Shown one piece after another: positions 1 to 8,221 of a stretch of DNA of 64,000 nucleotides (within the stretch, counting starts at the first letter, position 1; every line of letters starts with the position of its first letter). Source of the stretch: Streptomyces sp. R21 (lineage in GTDB: Bacteria > Actinomycetota > Actinomycetes > Streptomycetales > Streptomycetaceae); the NCBI RefSeq assembly GCF_041051975.1, contig NZ_CP163435.1:5861001-5925000 (forward strand), given 5' to 3'. The notes under the pieces are model-generated. The model ran no database searches, had not been told where the DNA came from, and saw only the letters and a list, made by a program, of their open reading frames with translations. A program made the translations under genes and the position numbers.

Positions 1-1
1 G

Positions 2-154
2 GTCGCCGCGGACAACCCGGCGATCGACTTCATGATGCACATGATGATCGGCGGGTTCGCCGCCCGCACCATGATCGACGAGAAGCCGCCGACCCAGGCC
101 TTCCTCCTGTCGTACATCGACGCCGTGGTCCTCCCCGCCCTCGGCGTCCGGTGA
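2..154 (+). CDS. TetR-family regulator, C-terminal fragment (5' end outside window)
   Basis: Only the last 50 codons are present, in an open frame that enters from the left edge and stops with TGA at 152-154. The peptide is mostly helical and hydrophobic, with an MMHMMIGG stretch and the ending VVLPALGVR. This resembles the ligand-binding C-terminus of a TetR/AcrR repressor, but the DNA-binding domain is not visible. The gene lies 164 bp upstream of an MMPL exporter in the same direction, a common arrangement for a repressor and the pump it controls. The family call rests mainly on that context. The gap at 155-318 shows no clear operator or terminator. Confidence 0.45.
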   Translation, partial: VAADNPAIDFMMHMMIGGFAARTMIDEKPPTQAFLLSYIDAVVLPALGVR

Positions 155-318
155 ATCCCCGAATCCCCTTGGCTCTCAGCCAGTTCCCCTAGTCCCACCA
201 GTTCCACGAGTACCTGACGTCACCGCTCAAGTCGTCGGGACGGTCTCCCCTGCCTCCCCGCAGAGCTGATCACCCCTGCCCAGAACAACCCCCACGACCT
301 GACCGGGAGTACGTCTTC

Positions 319-2550
319 GTGGCCACGTTCCTCTATAAACTCGGCCGACTCGCCTTCCGGCGACGGCACTTCGTCGCCCTGATATGGGTGGCGCTGCTGA
401 CGCTCGCGGGCGTCGGTGCCGCCTCCGCGCCCACCGCGGGCGCCAGCTCCTTCTCCGTTCCCGGCACCGAGGCGCAGAAGGCCTTCGACCTGCTGGAGAG
501 CCGCTTCCCCGGGATGACCGCGGACGGCGCGACCGCGCGGGTCGTGTTCAAGGCGCCGAGCGGCGAGAAGATGACGGACGCGGCCAACAAGGCCGCCGTC
601 AAGAAGACCGTCAAGGCCCTGGGCGACGGCTCGGAGGTCACCTCCGTCACCGACCCCTACACGTCGCACTCCGTCTCCAAGAACGGGACGATCGCGTACG
701 CGGAGGTCAGGTACGACGTCTCCGGCATGGAGCTGAAGGACGCCTCCAAGGACGCCCTGAAGGAGGCCGCCGCCGACGCGCGGAGCACCGGACTGACCGT
801 CGAGGTCGGCGGTGACGCGCTCCAGGCCGTGCCCGAGACCGGGTCCAGCGAGGTCATCGGCATCGCGATCGCCGCGGTCGTCCTCGTCATCACCTTCGGC
901 TCGCTGATCGCGGCCGGGCTGCCGCTGCTGACGGCGCTGATCGGCGTGGGCATCGGCGTCTCGACGATCACCGCCCTGGCGAAGGCGCTCGACCTCGGCT
1001 CCACCACCTCCACGCTCGCGATGATGATCGGCCTCGCGGTCGGCATCGACTACGCCCTCTTCATCGTCTCCCGCTACCGCGCCGAACTGGCCGAGGGCCG
1101 TGAGCGCGAGGAAGCGGCGGGCCGGGCGGTCGGCACGGCGGGCTCCGCCGTCGTCTTCGCCGGTCTGACGGTGGTCATCGCCCTGGTCGGCCTGGCGGTC
1201 GTCAACATCCCGATGCTCACCAAGATGGGCGTCGCGGCCGCGGGCACGGTCGCCATCGCCGTCCTCATCGCGCTCACCATGATCCCGGCGCTGCTCGGCT
1301 ACGCGGGCCGCAAGGTGAAGCCCGCGGGCGAGAAGAGCAAGCTGCTCGGTGGCTCCCGTGCGGCGAGGAAGGCCGCGAAGAACCCGGGCAAGCCGAACAT
1401 GGGCACGCGCTGGGCGAGCTTCGTCGTACGGCGTCCGGTCGCCGTCCTCCTCCTCGGCGTCGTCGGCCTCGGTGCCGCCGCCATCCCCGCCTCCTCGCTG
1501 GAGCTGGGCCTGCCGGACGACGGCTCGCAGCCGACGTCCACGACGCAGCGCCGCGCCTACGACCTGCTGTCGGACGGCTTCGGCCCCGGCTTCAACGGTC
1601 CGCTCCTCGTCGTCGTCGACGCGAAGGCGAGCAAGGACCCGGACGCGGCGTTCACCAAGGTCAGCGACGAGATCAAGGACCTCAAGGGGGTCGTGACGGT
1701 GACCCCGCCGGCGCCCAACAAGGCCGGCGACACCGCGACGATCAGCGTCATCCCGAAGTCGAAGCCGTCGTCCACGGGGACCGAGGACCTGGTCCACGCC
1801 ATCCGTGACGCGGGCGGTGAGATCAAGGCCGACACAGACGCGAGCACGCTCGTCACCGGCTCCACGGCGATGAACATCGACGTCTCGCAGAAGCTGAACG
1901 ACGCGCTGATCCCGTACCTGATCCTGGTGGTCGGCCTGGCCTTCCTTCTGCTGATCGTGGTCTTCCGCTCGATCCTCGTCCCGCTGAAGGCGGCGCTCGG
2001 CTTCCTGCTGAGCGTGATGGCGGCCCTGGGCGCCGTGGTCGCGGTCTTCCAGTGGGGCTGGCTGTCCGGCCTGCTGGGCGTCGAGGAGACCGGCCCGGTC
2101 ATGTCGATGATGCCGATCTTCATGGTGGGTGTCGTCTTCGGTCTCGCCATGGACTACGAGGTGTTCCTCGTGACCCGGATGCGGGAGGCGTACGTCCACG
2201 GGGAGAAGCCCAGCCAGGCCGTCGTGACCGGCTTCAAGTACGGGGCCCGGGTGGTCACGGCCGCCGCCGTCATCATGATCGCCGTCTTCTCCGGCTTCAT
2301 CGGCTCCAGCGAGTCGATGATCAAGATGATCGGCTTCGGCCTCGCGATCGCCGTCTTCTTCGACGCGTTCGTCGTCCGCATGGCCATCGTCCCGGCCGTC
2401 CTCGCCCTGCTGGGCAAGAAGGCCTGGTGGCTGCCGAAGTGGCTCGACCGCGCCCTGCCGAACGTCGACGTCGAGGGCGAGGGGCTGCGCGCCCACGACC
2501 GCCCGAAGGACGGCGACACGGACGAGGACCGGGAGTTGGTACGGGTCTGA
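319..2550 (+). CDS. MMPL/RND-family transporter
   Basis: A 743-aa integral membrane exporter of the MMPL branch of the RND superfamily. Such proteins use proton motive force to export lipids or hydrophobic drugs, and the actual substrate cannot be told from sequence. The chain has two homologous halves, each with a TM helix, a large extracytoplasmic loop, and a TM bundle. Both halves keep the Asp-Tyr proton-relay pair: D244-Y245 in the segment GLAVGIDYALF and D612-Y613 in GLAMDYEVF. The GTG start at 319 is chosen because GGGAG lies about 10 bases upstream and the next residues (ATFLYKLGRLAFRRRHFVAL) form the expected first helix. A TetR gene precedes it and a strong hairpin follows the stop. 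Confidence 0.9.
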   Translation: MATFLYKLGRLAFRRRHFVALIWVALLTLAGVGAASAPTAGASSFSVPGTEAQKAFDLLESRFPGMTADGATARVVFKAPSGEKMTDAANKAAVKKTVKALGDGSEVTSVTDPYTSHSVSKNGTIAYAEVRYDVSGMELKDASKDALKEAAADARSTGLTVEVGGDALQAVPETGSSEVIGIAIAAVVLVITFGSLIAAGLPLLTALIGVGIGVSTITALAKALDLGSTTSTLAMMIGLAVGIDYALFIVSRYRAELAEGREREEAAGRAVGTAGSAVVFAGLTVVIALVGLAVVNIPMLTKMGVAAAGTVAIAVLIALTMIPALLGYAGRKVKPAGEKSKLLGGSRAARKAAKNPGKPNMGTRWASFVVRRPVAVLLLGVVGLGAAAIPASSLELGLPDDGSQPTSTTQRRAYDLLSDGFGPGFNGPLLVVVDAKASKDPDAAFTKVSDEIKDLKGVVTVTPPAPNKAGDTATISVIPKSKPSSTGTEDLVHAIRDAGGEIKADTDASTLVTGSTAMNIDVSQKLNDALIPYLILVVGLAFLLLIVVFRSILVPLKAALGFLLSVMAALGAVVAVFQWGWLSGLLGVEETGPVMSMMPIFMVGVVFGLAMDYEVFLVTRMREAYVHGEKPSQAVVTGFKYGARVVTAAAVIMIAVFSGFIGSSESMIKMIGFGLAIAVFFDAFVVRMAIVPAVLALLGKKAWWLPKWLDRALPNVDVEGEGLRAHDRPKDGDTDEDRELVRV

Positions 2551-2570
2551 TCCCGCCCCGCTGATACGAG

Positions 2571-2602
2571 AAGGGTGCCCCGCTGCTCGGCGGGGCGCCC
2601 TT
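2571..2602 (+). terminator. Rho-independent-type hairpin after the MMPL gene
   Basis: A 13-bp GC-rich stem (2571-2583 with 2590-2602, one G-T wobble) closes a 6-nt loop, 20 bp after the MMPL stop codon. There is no U-tract, which is usual for Streptomyces terminators. Confidence 0.7.
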
Positions 2603-2647
2603 CCGCGCACCACCCGGAATTCGTTCGTGACGGATGTATCGGGCAGC

Positions 2648-2653
2648 TAGCCT
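2648..2653 (+). promoter_or_regulatory. -10 element of a probable leaderless promoter
   Basis: TAGCCT ends 7 bases before the ATG at 2661, and no Shine-Dalgarno sequence is visible. This places transcription start at or next to the A of the ATG, the usual arrangement for leaderless actinomycete mRNAs. No good -35 hexamer was found. Confidence 0.4.
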
Positions 2654-2660
2654 GCGTTTC

Positions 2661-3158
2661 ATGACGTCTTCCGAAGCAGGAGCCCACCCCCTTTTCGCCG
2701 AAGCCCTTCGCGAGCTGGGTCTCGACGAACTGCCCTCGCAGGTCCGGCACTTCCCGGAAGGCGCCCGCACCGCCGCCGAGGCCGCCGCCGCGATCGGCTG
2801 CGAACTGAGCCAGATCTGCAAGTCGTTGATCTTCGCGGCGGACGGCGTGCCGGTGCTCGTCCTCATGGACGGCGCGTCCCGCGTGGACGTGGAACTCGTC
2901 CGGCAGGAGCTCGGCGTCGAGAAGGTCACGCGGGCCAAGGTCGATGTCGTACGGGAGACGACCGGGTACGCCATCGGAGGCGTGCCGCCCTTCGGGCACC
3001 GGACGAGGACCCGGGTGCTCGCGGACCGTTCGCTGCTGGACCACGACGTGGTGTGGGCGGCGGCCGGGACCCCGCACGCCGTGTTCCCGATGGAGCCGAA
3101 GGCGCTGATCGCGCACGCCGGCGCCACCCTCGTGGACGTGCGCGAGCAGACCCCGTGA
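2661..3158 (+). CDS. YbaK/EbsC-family aminoacyl-tRNA deacylase
   Basis: A 165-aa protein of the YbaK/ProX/EbsC fold. Members hydrolyse misacylated tRNAs, typically Cys-tRNA(Pro), in the cytoplasm. Family features seen are the ICKSLIFAADGVPVLVLMDG strand pair with the conserved lysine, GYAIGGVPPFGH, and a late AGTPHAVFPM segment. The length is normal for a stand-alone deacylase. The frame opens earlier, at 2634, but 2661 is preferred because a TAGCCT -10 box sits 7 bases ahead of it and would overlap the longer version. The stop overlaps the GTG of the EamA permease by 4 bp (GTGA), so the two are probably translationally coupled. Exact tRNA specificity is not shown. Confidence 0.85.
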   Translation: MTSSEAGAHPLFAEALRELGLDELPSQVRHFPEGARTAAEAAAAIGCELSQICKSLIFAADGVPVLVLMDGASRVDVELVRQELGVEKVTRAKVDVVRETTGYAIGGVPPFGHRTRTRVLADRSLLDHDVVWAAAGTPHAVFPMEPKALIAHAGATLVDVREQTP

Positions 3159-4000
3159 CACCCCTGGTGACCGTGGCGGTGCTGCTCGCCGCGGTCACGC
3201 ACGCCAGCTGGAACGCCCTGGCGCACCACATCACCGACAAGCTGGTCGGCTTCACGCTGATCGCGGGCGGCGGGTCGCTGATCGGGATCGCGATGGCCCC
3301 CTTCGTGGCGATCCCGGCGGCCGGGGCGTGGCCGTATCTGATCGCGTCCGCCGTCATCCATGTCGCGTACTACGTGCTGCTCATGCGGTCCTTCCGGCTC
3401 GGGGACTTCGGGCAGGCGTACCCGATCGCGCGCGGGACCGCGCCGCTGGTCGTCACCCTCCTCGCGGCGCTGTTCGCGCACGAGGTGCCCGACGGCTGGG
3501 CGGCGGCGGGCATCACCGTGTCCTGCGCGGGGCTGACCGGGGTGGCGCTGTGGGGGCTGCGCGGGGGCCGTCCGAACTGGGCGGCGATCGGGGCGGCGCT
3601 GGCGACGGGGCTGACGATCGCCGCGTACACCGTGGTCGACGGGCTCGGGGTGCGGGCGTCGGGCTCCTCGCTCGGGTACATCGCGTGGCTGATGGCGATC
3701 GAGGGCCTGGTCGTCCCGGCATACGCGATCCACCGGTGGCGCGGTGAGACCGTGGCCGTGCTGCGGCCCCACGCCGCCCTCGGCTTCCTCGGAGCGGCGC
3801 TCTCCGTCGCGGCGTACGGGCTGGTCCTGTGGGCCCAGACCAGGGCGGAGCTGGCCCCGATCGCCGCGCTGCGCGAGTCCTCGATCATCGTGGGTGCCGC
3901 CATCGGCGCCGTCTTCTTCAAGGAACGCTTCGGGGCGCCCCGGATCGCCGCGGCCGGGCTGCTGGTCGTGGGGATCGGGCTGATGCTGCACGCGGGATAG
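3155..4000 (+). CDS. EamA-family (DMT) permease
   Basis: A 281-aa membrane protein with about ten hydrophobic segments in two repeated halves, as in the drug/metabolite transporter superfamily. The second EamA repeat is recognisable in the LRESSIIVGAAIGAVFFKER segment (before residue 260). The substrate is unknown; relatives export amino acids or other metabolites. The GTG start at 3155 overlaps the upstream deacylase stop by 4 bp. Longer frames starting at 3053 would read through that gene and are rejected. The protein begins with the hydrophobic VTPLVTVAVLLAAVTHASWN, consistent with a first TM helix and no leader. Confidence 0.85.
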   Translation: MTPLVTVAVLLAAVTHASWNALAHHITDKLVGFTLIAGGGSLIGIAMAPFVAIPAAGAWPYLIASAVIHVAYYVLLMRSFRLGDFGQAYPIARGTAPLVVTLLAALFAHEVPDGWAAAGITVSCAGLTGVALWGLRGGRPNWAAIGAALATGLTIAAYTVVDGLGVRASGSSLGYIAWLMAIEGLVVPAYAIHRWRGETVAVLRPHAALGFLGAALSVAAYGLVLWAQTRAELAPIAALRESSIIVGAAIGAVFFKERFGAPRIAAAGLLVVGIGLMLHAG

Positions 4001-4103
4001 CGGGACGTTCCGGGGGTTCGCCGGGGCGCCGGGCCGTGCATCGGCCGTGCATCGGGAGGCCCGGAGGAGCACTCTGGAAGCAGCGGTTTCGGAGGTGATC
4101 GTC

Positions 4104-4379
4104 ATGACGCACACCGCTGTGGGATGGCATGTGGAGCTGGAGTTCCAGGAGGACGACCAGCGCACCCGGGCGGCGGCCCTCGTACGGCTGCCCGACGGGA
4201 AAGAGGTGCGGGCGCACGGCTACGCCAGCCGTCACCGTTCCGACGAGAATCAGCCGAGGGTCGGCGAGGAGATCGCGGGAGCCCGCGCGCTCAACGAACT
4301 CGCGATGCAGTTGCTGACCAAGGCGCACGAGGAGATAGACGAGGTGTCGGGGAGGACCTCTCATTCCCTGAGCGTCTGA
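4104..4379 (+). CDS. DUF1876 (dsRBD-fold) protein
   Basis: A 91-aa soluble protein of the DUF1876 family, common and often multi-copy in Streptomyces. It has the family pattern: an N-terminal strand with acidic EFQEDDQRTRA, then a LPDGKEVRAHGYASRHRSD core, then a C-terminal helix with ARALNELAMQLL. The fold is described as dsRBD-like, but no function is established. The ATG at 4104 is preferred over the longer frame from 4047 because GGAGGTGAT lies directly upstream at good spacing. It is monocistronic by appearance and converges on the serine hydrolase gene 29 bp away. Confidence 0.8.
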   Translation: MTHTAVGWHVELEFQEDDQRTRAAALVRLPDGKEVRAHGYASRHRSDENQPRVGEEIAGARALNELAMQLLTKAHEEIDEVSGRTSHSLSV

Positions 4380-4408
4380 ATGTCCGAGCGGCCGACGGCA
4401 CGACCCGC

Positions 4409-5569
4409 TCAGACAGCGGCCCGTACCGCCCGCACCAGCGCCTGTGCCCGCGGGTCCGCCGTCACGCTCTTGCGGAACCCGTTCGTGACGTAGCCGAAGG
4501 CGATGCCCGACTCGGGGTCGGCGAAGCCGAGGGCGCCGCCCCGGCCCGGGTGGCCGAAGGAGCCTGCGCCGAGGAGGGGCGAGGCCGTGCCGTGGAGCAT
4601 GTAGCCGAGGCCGAAGCGGGTGTTCACCACCAGGACGCGGTCGGGGCCGGCGGAGGCCTCGGCGCGCGCCAGGTCCACCGTCTGCGGGGCCAGCAGCCGT
4701 ATGCCGTCGACCTCGCCGGTCAGGGCGGCGTAGAAGCGGGCCAGGCCGTCCGCGGTGGCGATGCCGTTGGAGGCGGGCAGGACGGCGGCGCGATAGGCGG
4801 GGTCGTTCTCGTCCGGCAGCGGGGTGATCGCGGCGAAGGCGCGGCGGGTGAGGGAGGACGGGTCGGCGTAGGCCTCGGTGACCGACCGCTTGGGGCGGGC
4901 CTTCAGGGCGCCGTCCGACGCGGGGGCCTCGATCTGGCCGACCCGGCCCACGCGGGGCGCCTGCGCGTCCGGCAGACCGACCCACAGGTCCAGGCCCAGC
5001 GGCCCGGAGATCTCGTCCGCGATCCACTCGCCGATCGTCCGGTCCGTGACACGCCGGACCAGCTCGTTCGTCAGCCAGCTGTACGTCTGTGCGTGGTAGC
5101 CGTGGTCGGTGCCGGGCTCCCAGGCGGGTGCCTGCGTGGCGATCGCGGTGGCCGCGAAGTCCGGGTCGGCGGCCTCGGCCGGCGTCAGCGGACGGTCGAG
5201 GACGGGCACCCCGGCGCGGTGCGCGAGCACGTGCCGGACCAGCGTCCGCTCCTTGCCGTACGCCTTGAACTCCGGCCAGTAGCGGCCCATCGGCGCGTCC
5301 AGGTCCAGCTGCCCGCGCTCCACGAGCATCAGCAGTACGGCGGTGGCGACACCCTTCGTCGCGGAGCGCACGATCTGCGCGGTGCCCCGCTCCCAGGGCT
5401 CGGCGCCGGCGCCGTCGACGGACTTCGTGCCGCCCCACAGGTCCACGACCTTGCGCCCGTCCCGGTACACGGCGACGGCCGCGCCCCGGTCCCCGAGCAC
5501 CTCGAAGTTCCGTACGAACGCATCCCTGACCGGCTCGAAGCCCTCGGCCACTGTGCCGTTCACGTCCAC
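4409..5569 (-). CDS. Serine hydrolase of the beta-lactamase/esterase (class C-like) family
   Basis: A 386-aa protein of the penicillin-recognising serine hydrolase superfamily. The nucleophile motif SATK is at residues 69-72 (S69, K72), a tyrosine motif occurs in YSWLTNELV, and the third motif appears as GHPGRGG near residue 340. No signal peptide is visible, so it is probably a cytoplasmic esterase (EstB-like, family VIII) rather than a periplasmic beta-lactamase. The GTG at 5569 has GGGAG about 7 bases upstream; a second GTG at 5563 is an alternative. It lies on the same strand as ohr, 80 bp downstream of its stop. The substrate is unknown. Confidence 0.85.
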   Translation of the reverse strand: MDVNGTVAEGFEPVRDAFVRNFEVLGDRGAAVAVYRDGRKVVDLWGGTKSVDGAGAEPWERGTAQIVRSATKGVATAVLLMLVERGQLDLDAPMGRYWPEFKAYGKERTLVRHVLAHRAGVPVLDRPLTPAEAADPDFAATAIATQAPAWEPGTDHGYHAQTYSWLTNELVRRVTDRTIGEWIADEISGPLGLDLWVGLPDAQAPRVGRVGQIEAPASDGALKARPKRSVTEAYADPSSLTRRAFAAITPLPDENDPAYRAAVLPASNGIATADGLARFYAALTGEVDGIRLLAPQTVDLARAEASAGPDRVLVVNTRFGLGYMLHGTASPLLGAGSFGHPGRGGALGFADPESGIAFGYVTNGFRKSVTADPRAQALVRAVRAAV

Positions 5570-5649
5570 GCCCGTACTCCCGTCCAGTTCGCCTACGACA
5601 GTGGTTGTAACACCCAGCCGCCGCCTGCGATTCCCAGGCCCTCGGTGGC

Positions 5650-6096
5650 TCAGCCCAGCAGGACCGTGACGTCGATGTTGCCCCGGGTCGCGTTCGAGTA
5701 GGGGCAGACCTCGTGGGCCGCGTCGACGAGCTTGGACGCGAGATCCTGGTCCAGTACCGGGAGGGAGACGCTGAGGGCGACCGCGAGGCCGTAGCCGCGC
5801 TGCTTGTTGGGGCCGATGCCGACCTTCGCGGCGACGGTGGAGCCGGACAGGTCGTAGCCCGCGCGGCGGCCGACGAGGACGAGCGCGTTGTGGAAGCAGG
5901 CGCTGAACCCGGCCGCGAACAGCTGCTCCGGGTTCGTGCCGTTGCCGTCCCCGCCGAGCGCGTGCGGCATCGCGACCCGCAGCTCCAACTGGCCGTCCTG
6001 GCTGGTCACATAGCCGTCGCGGCCGCCGTGGGCGGTGGCCTCGGCGACGTACATGATCTTCGTCGGACGGGTGTCGACGGCGGTGCCGTCACTCAT
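5650..6096 (-). CDS. ohr: Organic hydroperoxide resistance protein Ohr
   Basis: A 148-aa thiol peroxidase that reduces organic hydroperoxides in the cytoplasm. Both catalytic cysteines are present: C67 in AAGFSACFHNAL and C131 in HEVCPYSNATRGN. The length matches the Ohr family. The ATG at 6096 is preceded by GGGGGAGG and starts MSDGTAVDTRPTKIMY, giving the normal family N-terminus. The OhrR-like regulator gene is immediately upstream on the same strand, separated by a 131-bp promoter region that contains a perfect 14-bp palindrome. Peroxide induction through oxidation of OhrR is therefore expected. Confidence 0.95.
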   Translation of the reverse strand: MSDGTAVDTRPTKIMYVAEATAHGGRDGYVTSQDGQLELRVAMPHALGGDGNGTNPEQLFAAGFSACFHNALVLVGRRAGYDLSGSTVAAKVGIGPNKQRGYGLAVALSVSLPVLDQDLASKLVDAAHEVCPYSNATRGNIDVTVLLG

Positions 6097-6122
6097 CGCT
6101 GAACCTCCCCCGGAGCGGGCAA

Positions 6123-6136
6123 TGCAGGAACCTGCA
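6123..6136. promoter_or_regulatory. Perfect 14-bp palindrome in the ohr promoter region, candidate OhrR operator
   Basis: TGCAGGAACCTGCA reads the same on both strands and lies 27-40 bp upstream of the ohr start codon. A second, looser TGCA-rich dyad is at about 6147-6165. OhrR/MarR proteins bind inverted repeats at such positions, but the match to a defined OhrR consensus was not tested. Confidence 0.4.
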
Positions 6137-6227
6137 ACACAAGAGCGTGCAAGTACATCGTGCACAAGGTACCGGCCGGTAGGTTCATCGGTCATGCCCA
6201 GGGGTGGCAACCGCGGGTAACCCCGGG

Positions 6228-6716
6228 TCAGTGCCCGTCCGCTCCGGCGGCCCCGTCCGCCCGTTCCGCCAGCCGCCACAGCTCCCCGCGCAGCCGCGCC
6301 ACCTCGTCCCCGCTCAGCCCGGTCGCGGCCAGCAGCGCGCCCGGCACGCCCGCCGCGCGCTCGCGCAGCTCCTCGCCGCGCCCGGTGACCGCGACGAGCA
6401 CCGACCGCTCGTCGTGCGCCGACCGCTCGCGGCGCACGAGACCGGCCGACTCCAGGCGCTTGAGCAGCGGCGACACCGTGCCGTAGTCGAGGCGCAGGGC
6501 CCCGGCCAGCTCCTTGACCGTGGTCTCGCCGCGCTCCCACAGGACGAGGAGGACCAGATACTGCGGGTAGGTCAGGCCGAGTTCGTCGAGGAGCGGACGG
6601 TAGGCGGCGGTCACGGCGCGCTGGGCCGCGTACAGCGCGAAGCACAGCTGCTCGTCGAGCAGCAGTGACCCGGCCGGGGTCTCGGGAGTGCTCGTGCCCG
6701 TCTCTTCGTTCGTCAC
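6228..6716 (-). CDS. ohrR: OhrR-like MarR-family peroxide sensor
   Basis: A 162-aa winged-helix repressor of the MarR family. The N-terminal LLDEQLCFALYAAQRAV carries C25, matching the single peroxide-sensing cysteine of OhrR. The recognition region is LRLDYGTVSPLLKRLESAGL, followed by a wing with RSAHDERSVLV. The GTG at 6716 overlaps the stop of the upstream ABC ATPase gene by 4 bp (GTGA), so it appears to be the last gene of the cbiMQO-type operon and translationally coupled to it. It lies directly upstream of ohr, its expected target. Linkage of OhrR to a metal-uptake operon is unusual. Confidence 0.85.
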   Translation of the reverse strand: MTNEETGTSTPETPAGSLLLDEQLCFALYAAQRAVTAAYRPLLDELGLTYPQYLVLLVLWERGETTVKELAGALRLDYGTVSPLLKRLESAGLVRRERSAHDERSVLVAVTGRGEELRERAAGVPGALLAATGLSGDEVARLRGELWRLAERADGAAGADGH

Positions 6717-7483
6717 GCGCCCATTGTCACGGAGCGCGGGTCGAACCCGAAGGGCAGCTCCAGGCGGTGAGCCCGCATCAGCTCCTCGTCCGAGAGCAGT
6801 TCCCCGGTCCTCCCGTCGGCGGCGATCACGCCCTCGCTGAGGATCAGGGAGCGGGGGCACAGCTCCAGGGCGTACGGCAGGTCGTGCGTGACCATCAGCA
6901 CGGTGACGTCCAACGAGCGCAGGATGTCGGCGAGTTCGCGGCGCGAGGCGGGATCGAGGTTGGAGGACGGCTCGTCGAGGACGAGGATCTCCGGCTCCAT
7001 CGCGAGCACCGTCGCGACCGCGACCCGGCGCCGCTGGCCGAAGGAGAGGTGGTGCGGCGGGCGGTCCTTGAACTCCGCCATGCCGACCTGGTTGAGGGCC
7101 TTGTCGACCCGGGCTTCCAGCTCGGGGCCCCTGAGCCCGGCGGCCGCGGGCCCGAACGCCACGTCCTCGCGCACCGTCGGCATGAAGAGCTGGTCGTCGG
7201 GGTCCTGGAAGACGATGCCGACCTTGCGCCGGATCTCCGCCATGTGCTGCTTGCCGACGGGCAGTCCGGCGACCTCCACCGTCCCGGCGCCGCCGGTCAG
7301 GATGCCGTTGAGGTGCAGGACGAGGGTGGTCTTGCCGGCGCCGTTCGGCCCGAGCAGCGCGACGCGTTCACCGCGCCCGACGGTGAAGTCGACGCCGAAG
7401 AGCGCCTGGTGCCCGTCGGGGTAGGCGAAGGCGAGCCCGGAAACTTCCAAGGAGAGGGTCACAGTGTCCATCCCAGCAGACAT
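6713..7483 (-). CDS. cbiO: ECF-type metal transporter ATP-binding protein (CbiO/NikO)
   Basis: A 256-aa ABC ATPase that energises metal-ion uptake with CbiM and CbiQ. Walker A is GPNGAGKTT (residues 45-53), the signature is HLSFGQRRRVA, and Walker B is ILVLDEPSSNLD, followed by the H-loop in MVTHDLPYA. The length is standard for CbiO. Two ATG starts are possible (7483 and 7471); both overlap the 3' end of cbiQ, so translation is coupled. The upstream Nur-box-like site favours nickel over cobalt, but the protein itself does not distinguish them. Confidence 0.9.
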   Translation of the reverse strand: MSAGMDTVTLSLEVSGLAFAYPDGHQALFGVDFTVGRGERVALLGPNGAGKTTLVLHLNGILTGGAGTVEVAGLPVGKQHMAEIRRKVGIVFQDPDDQLFMPTVREDVAFGPAAAGLRGPELEARVDKALNQVGMAEFKDRPPHHLSFGQRRRVAVATVLAMEPEILVLDEPSSNLDPASRRELADILRSLDVTVLMVTHDLPYALELCPRSLILSEGVIAADGRTGELLSDEELMRAHRLELPFGFDPRSVTMGA

Positions 7484-8220
7484 ACGACAAGGGCGGCGAA
7501 CGGCAGGGCGAGGGCGTAGGACCACTGGGCCCGGTCCGCGGTCACCTCGTCGATCACCGGCATCGAACCGGCGTACCCCCGGCTGACCATGGCCAGATGC
7601 ACCCGCTCCCCGCGCTCGTAGGAGCGGATGAAGAGCGCGCCCGCCGACTTGGCGAGGACGCCCCAGTGCCGGACCCCGCTCGCCTCGAACCCCCGCGACT
7701 CCCGCGCGATCCGCATCCGCCGCATCTCGTCGGTGATGACATCGCCGTAGCGGATCATGAAGGACGCGATCTGCACGAGGAGCGGCGGGAGCTTCAACCG
7801 CTGGAGCCCGAGGAGCAGTTCGCGCAGTTCGGTGGTGGAGGCGAGCAGGACGGAGGCGGCGACGCCGAGGGTGCCCTTCGCGAGGACGTTCCAGGCGCCC
7901 CACAGGCCGTTGACGCTCAGCGAGAGGCCCAGCACATCCACCCGCTCGCCCTCCGCGACGAACGGCATCAGCACCGCGAAGGCCACGAACGGGACCTCGA
8001 TCAGCAGCCGTTTGAGCAGGAAGGGGGCCGGGACGCGGGCCTGGTGGGCGACGACCGCGAGCAGCGCCGCGTACAGCGCGAACGCCCACATCGCCTCGCG
8101 CGGTGTGGAGACGACCACGACGACGAAGGCGAAGGCGGCCGCCAGCTTGGTGTGCGGCGGCAGGGCGTGCACCGGCGAGTGCCCGTGCCGGTAGAGCTTG
8201 TGCGCGTGGCCGGCCGCCAT
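7459..8220 (-). CDS. cbiQ: ECF-type metal transporter transmembrane protein CbiQ/NikQ
   Basis: A 253-aa T-component with about five to six TM helices. The coupling helix region that contacts the ATPase is recognisable as RIARESRGFEASG, with a second Arg-rich motif in the segment VSRGYAGSMPVI; both are typical of CbiQ/EcfT. The start codon (8220) is separated by one base from the stop of the CbiM gene, and its end overlaps the CbiO gene. The three therefore form one tightly coupled operon. The N-terminus HKLYRHGHSPVHALPPHTKL also fits the family. Confidence 0.9.
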   Translation of the reverse strand: MAAGHAHKLYRHGHSPVHALPPHTKLAAAFAFVVVVVSTPREAMWAFALYAALLAVVAHQARVPAPFLLKRLLIEVPFVAFAVLMPFVAEGERVDVLGLSLSVNGLWGAWNVLAKGTLGVAASVLLASTTELRELLLGLQRLKLPPLLVQIASFMIRYGDVITDEMRRMRIARESRGFEASGVRHWGVLAKSAGALFIRSYERGERVHLAMVSRGYAGSMPVIDEVTADRAQWSYALALPFAALVVCLLGWTL

Positions 8221-8221
8221 G

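Noticed and set aside
4409..5569. A true class C beta-lactamase resistance gene
   Set aside because: No signal peptide is present and the motif set fits cytoplasmic family VIII esterases equally well.
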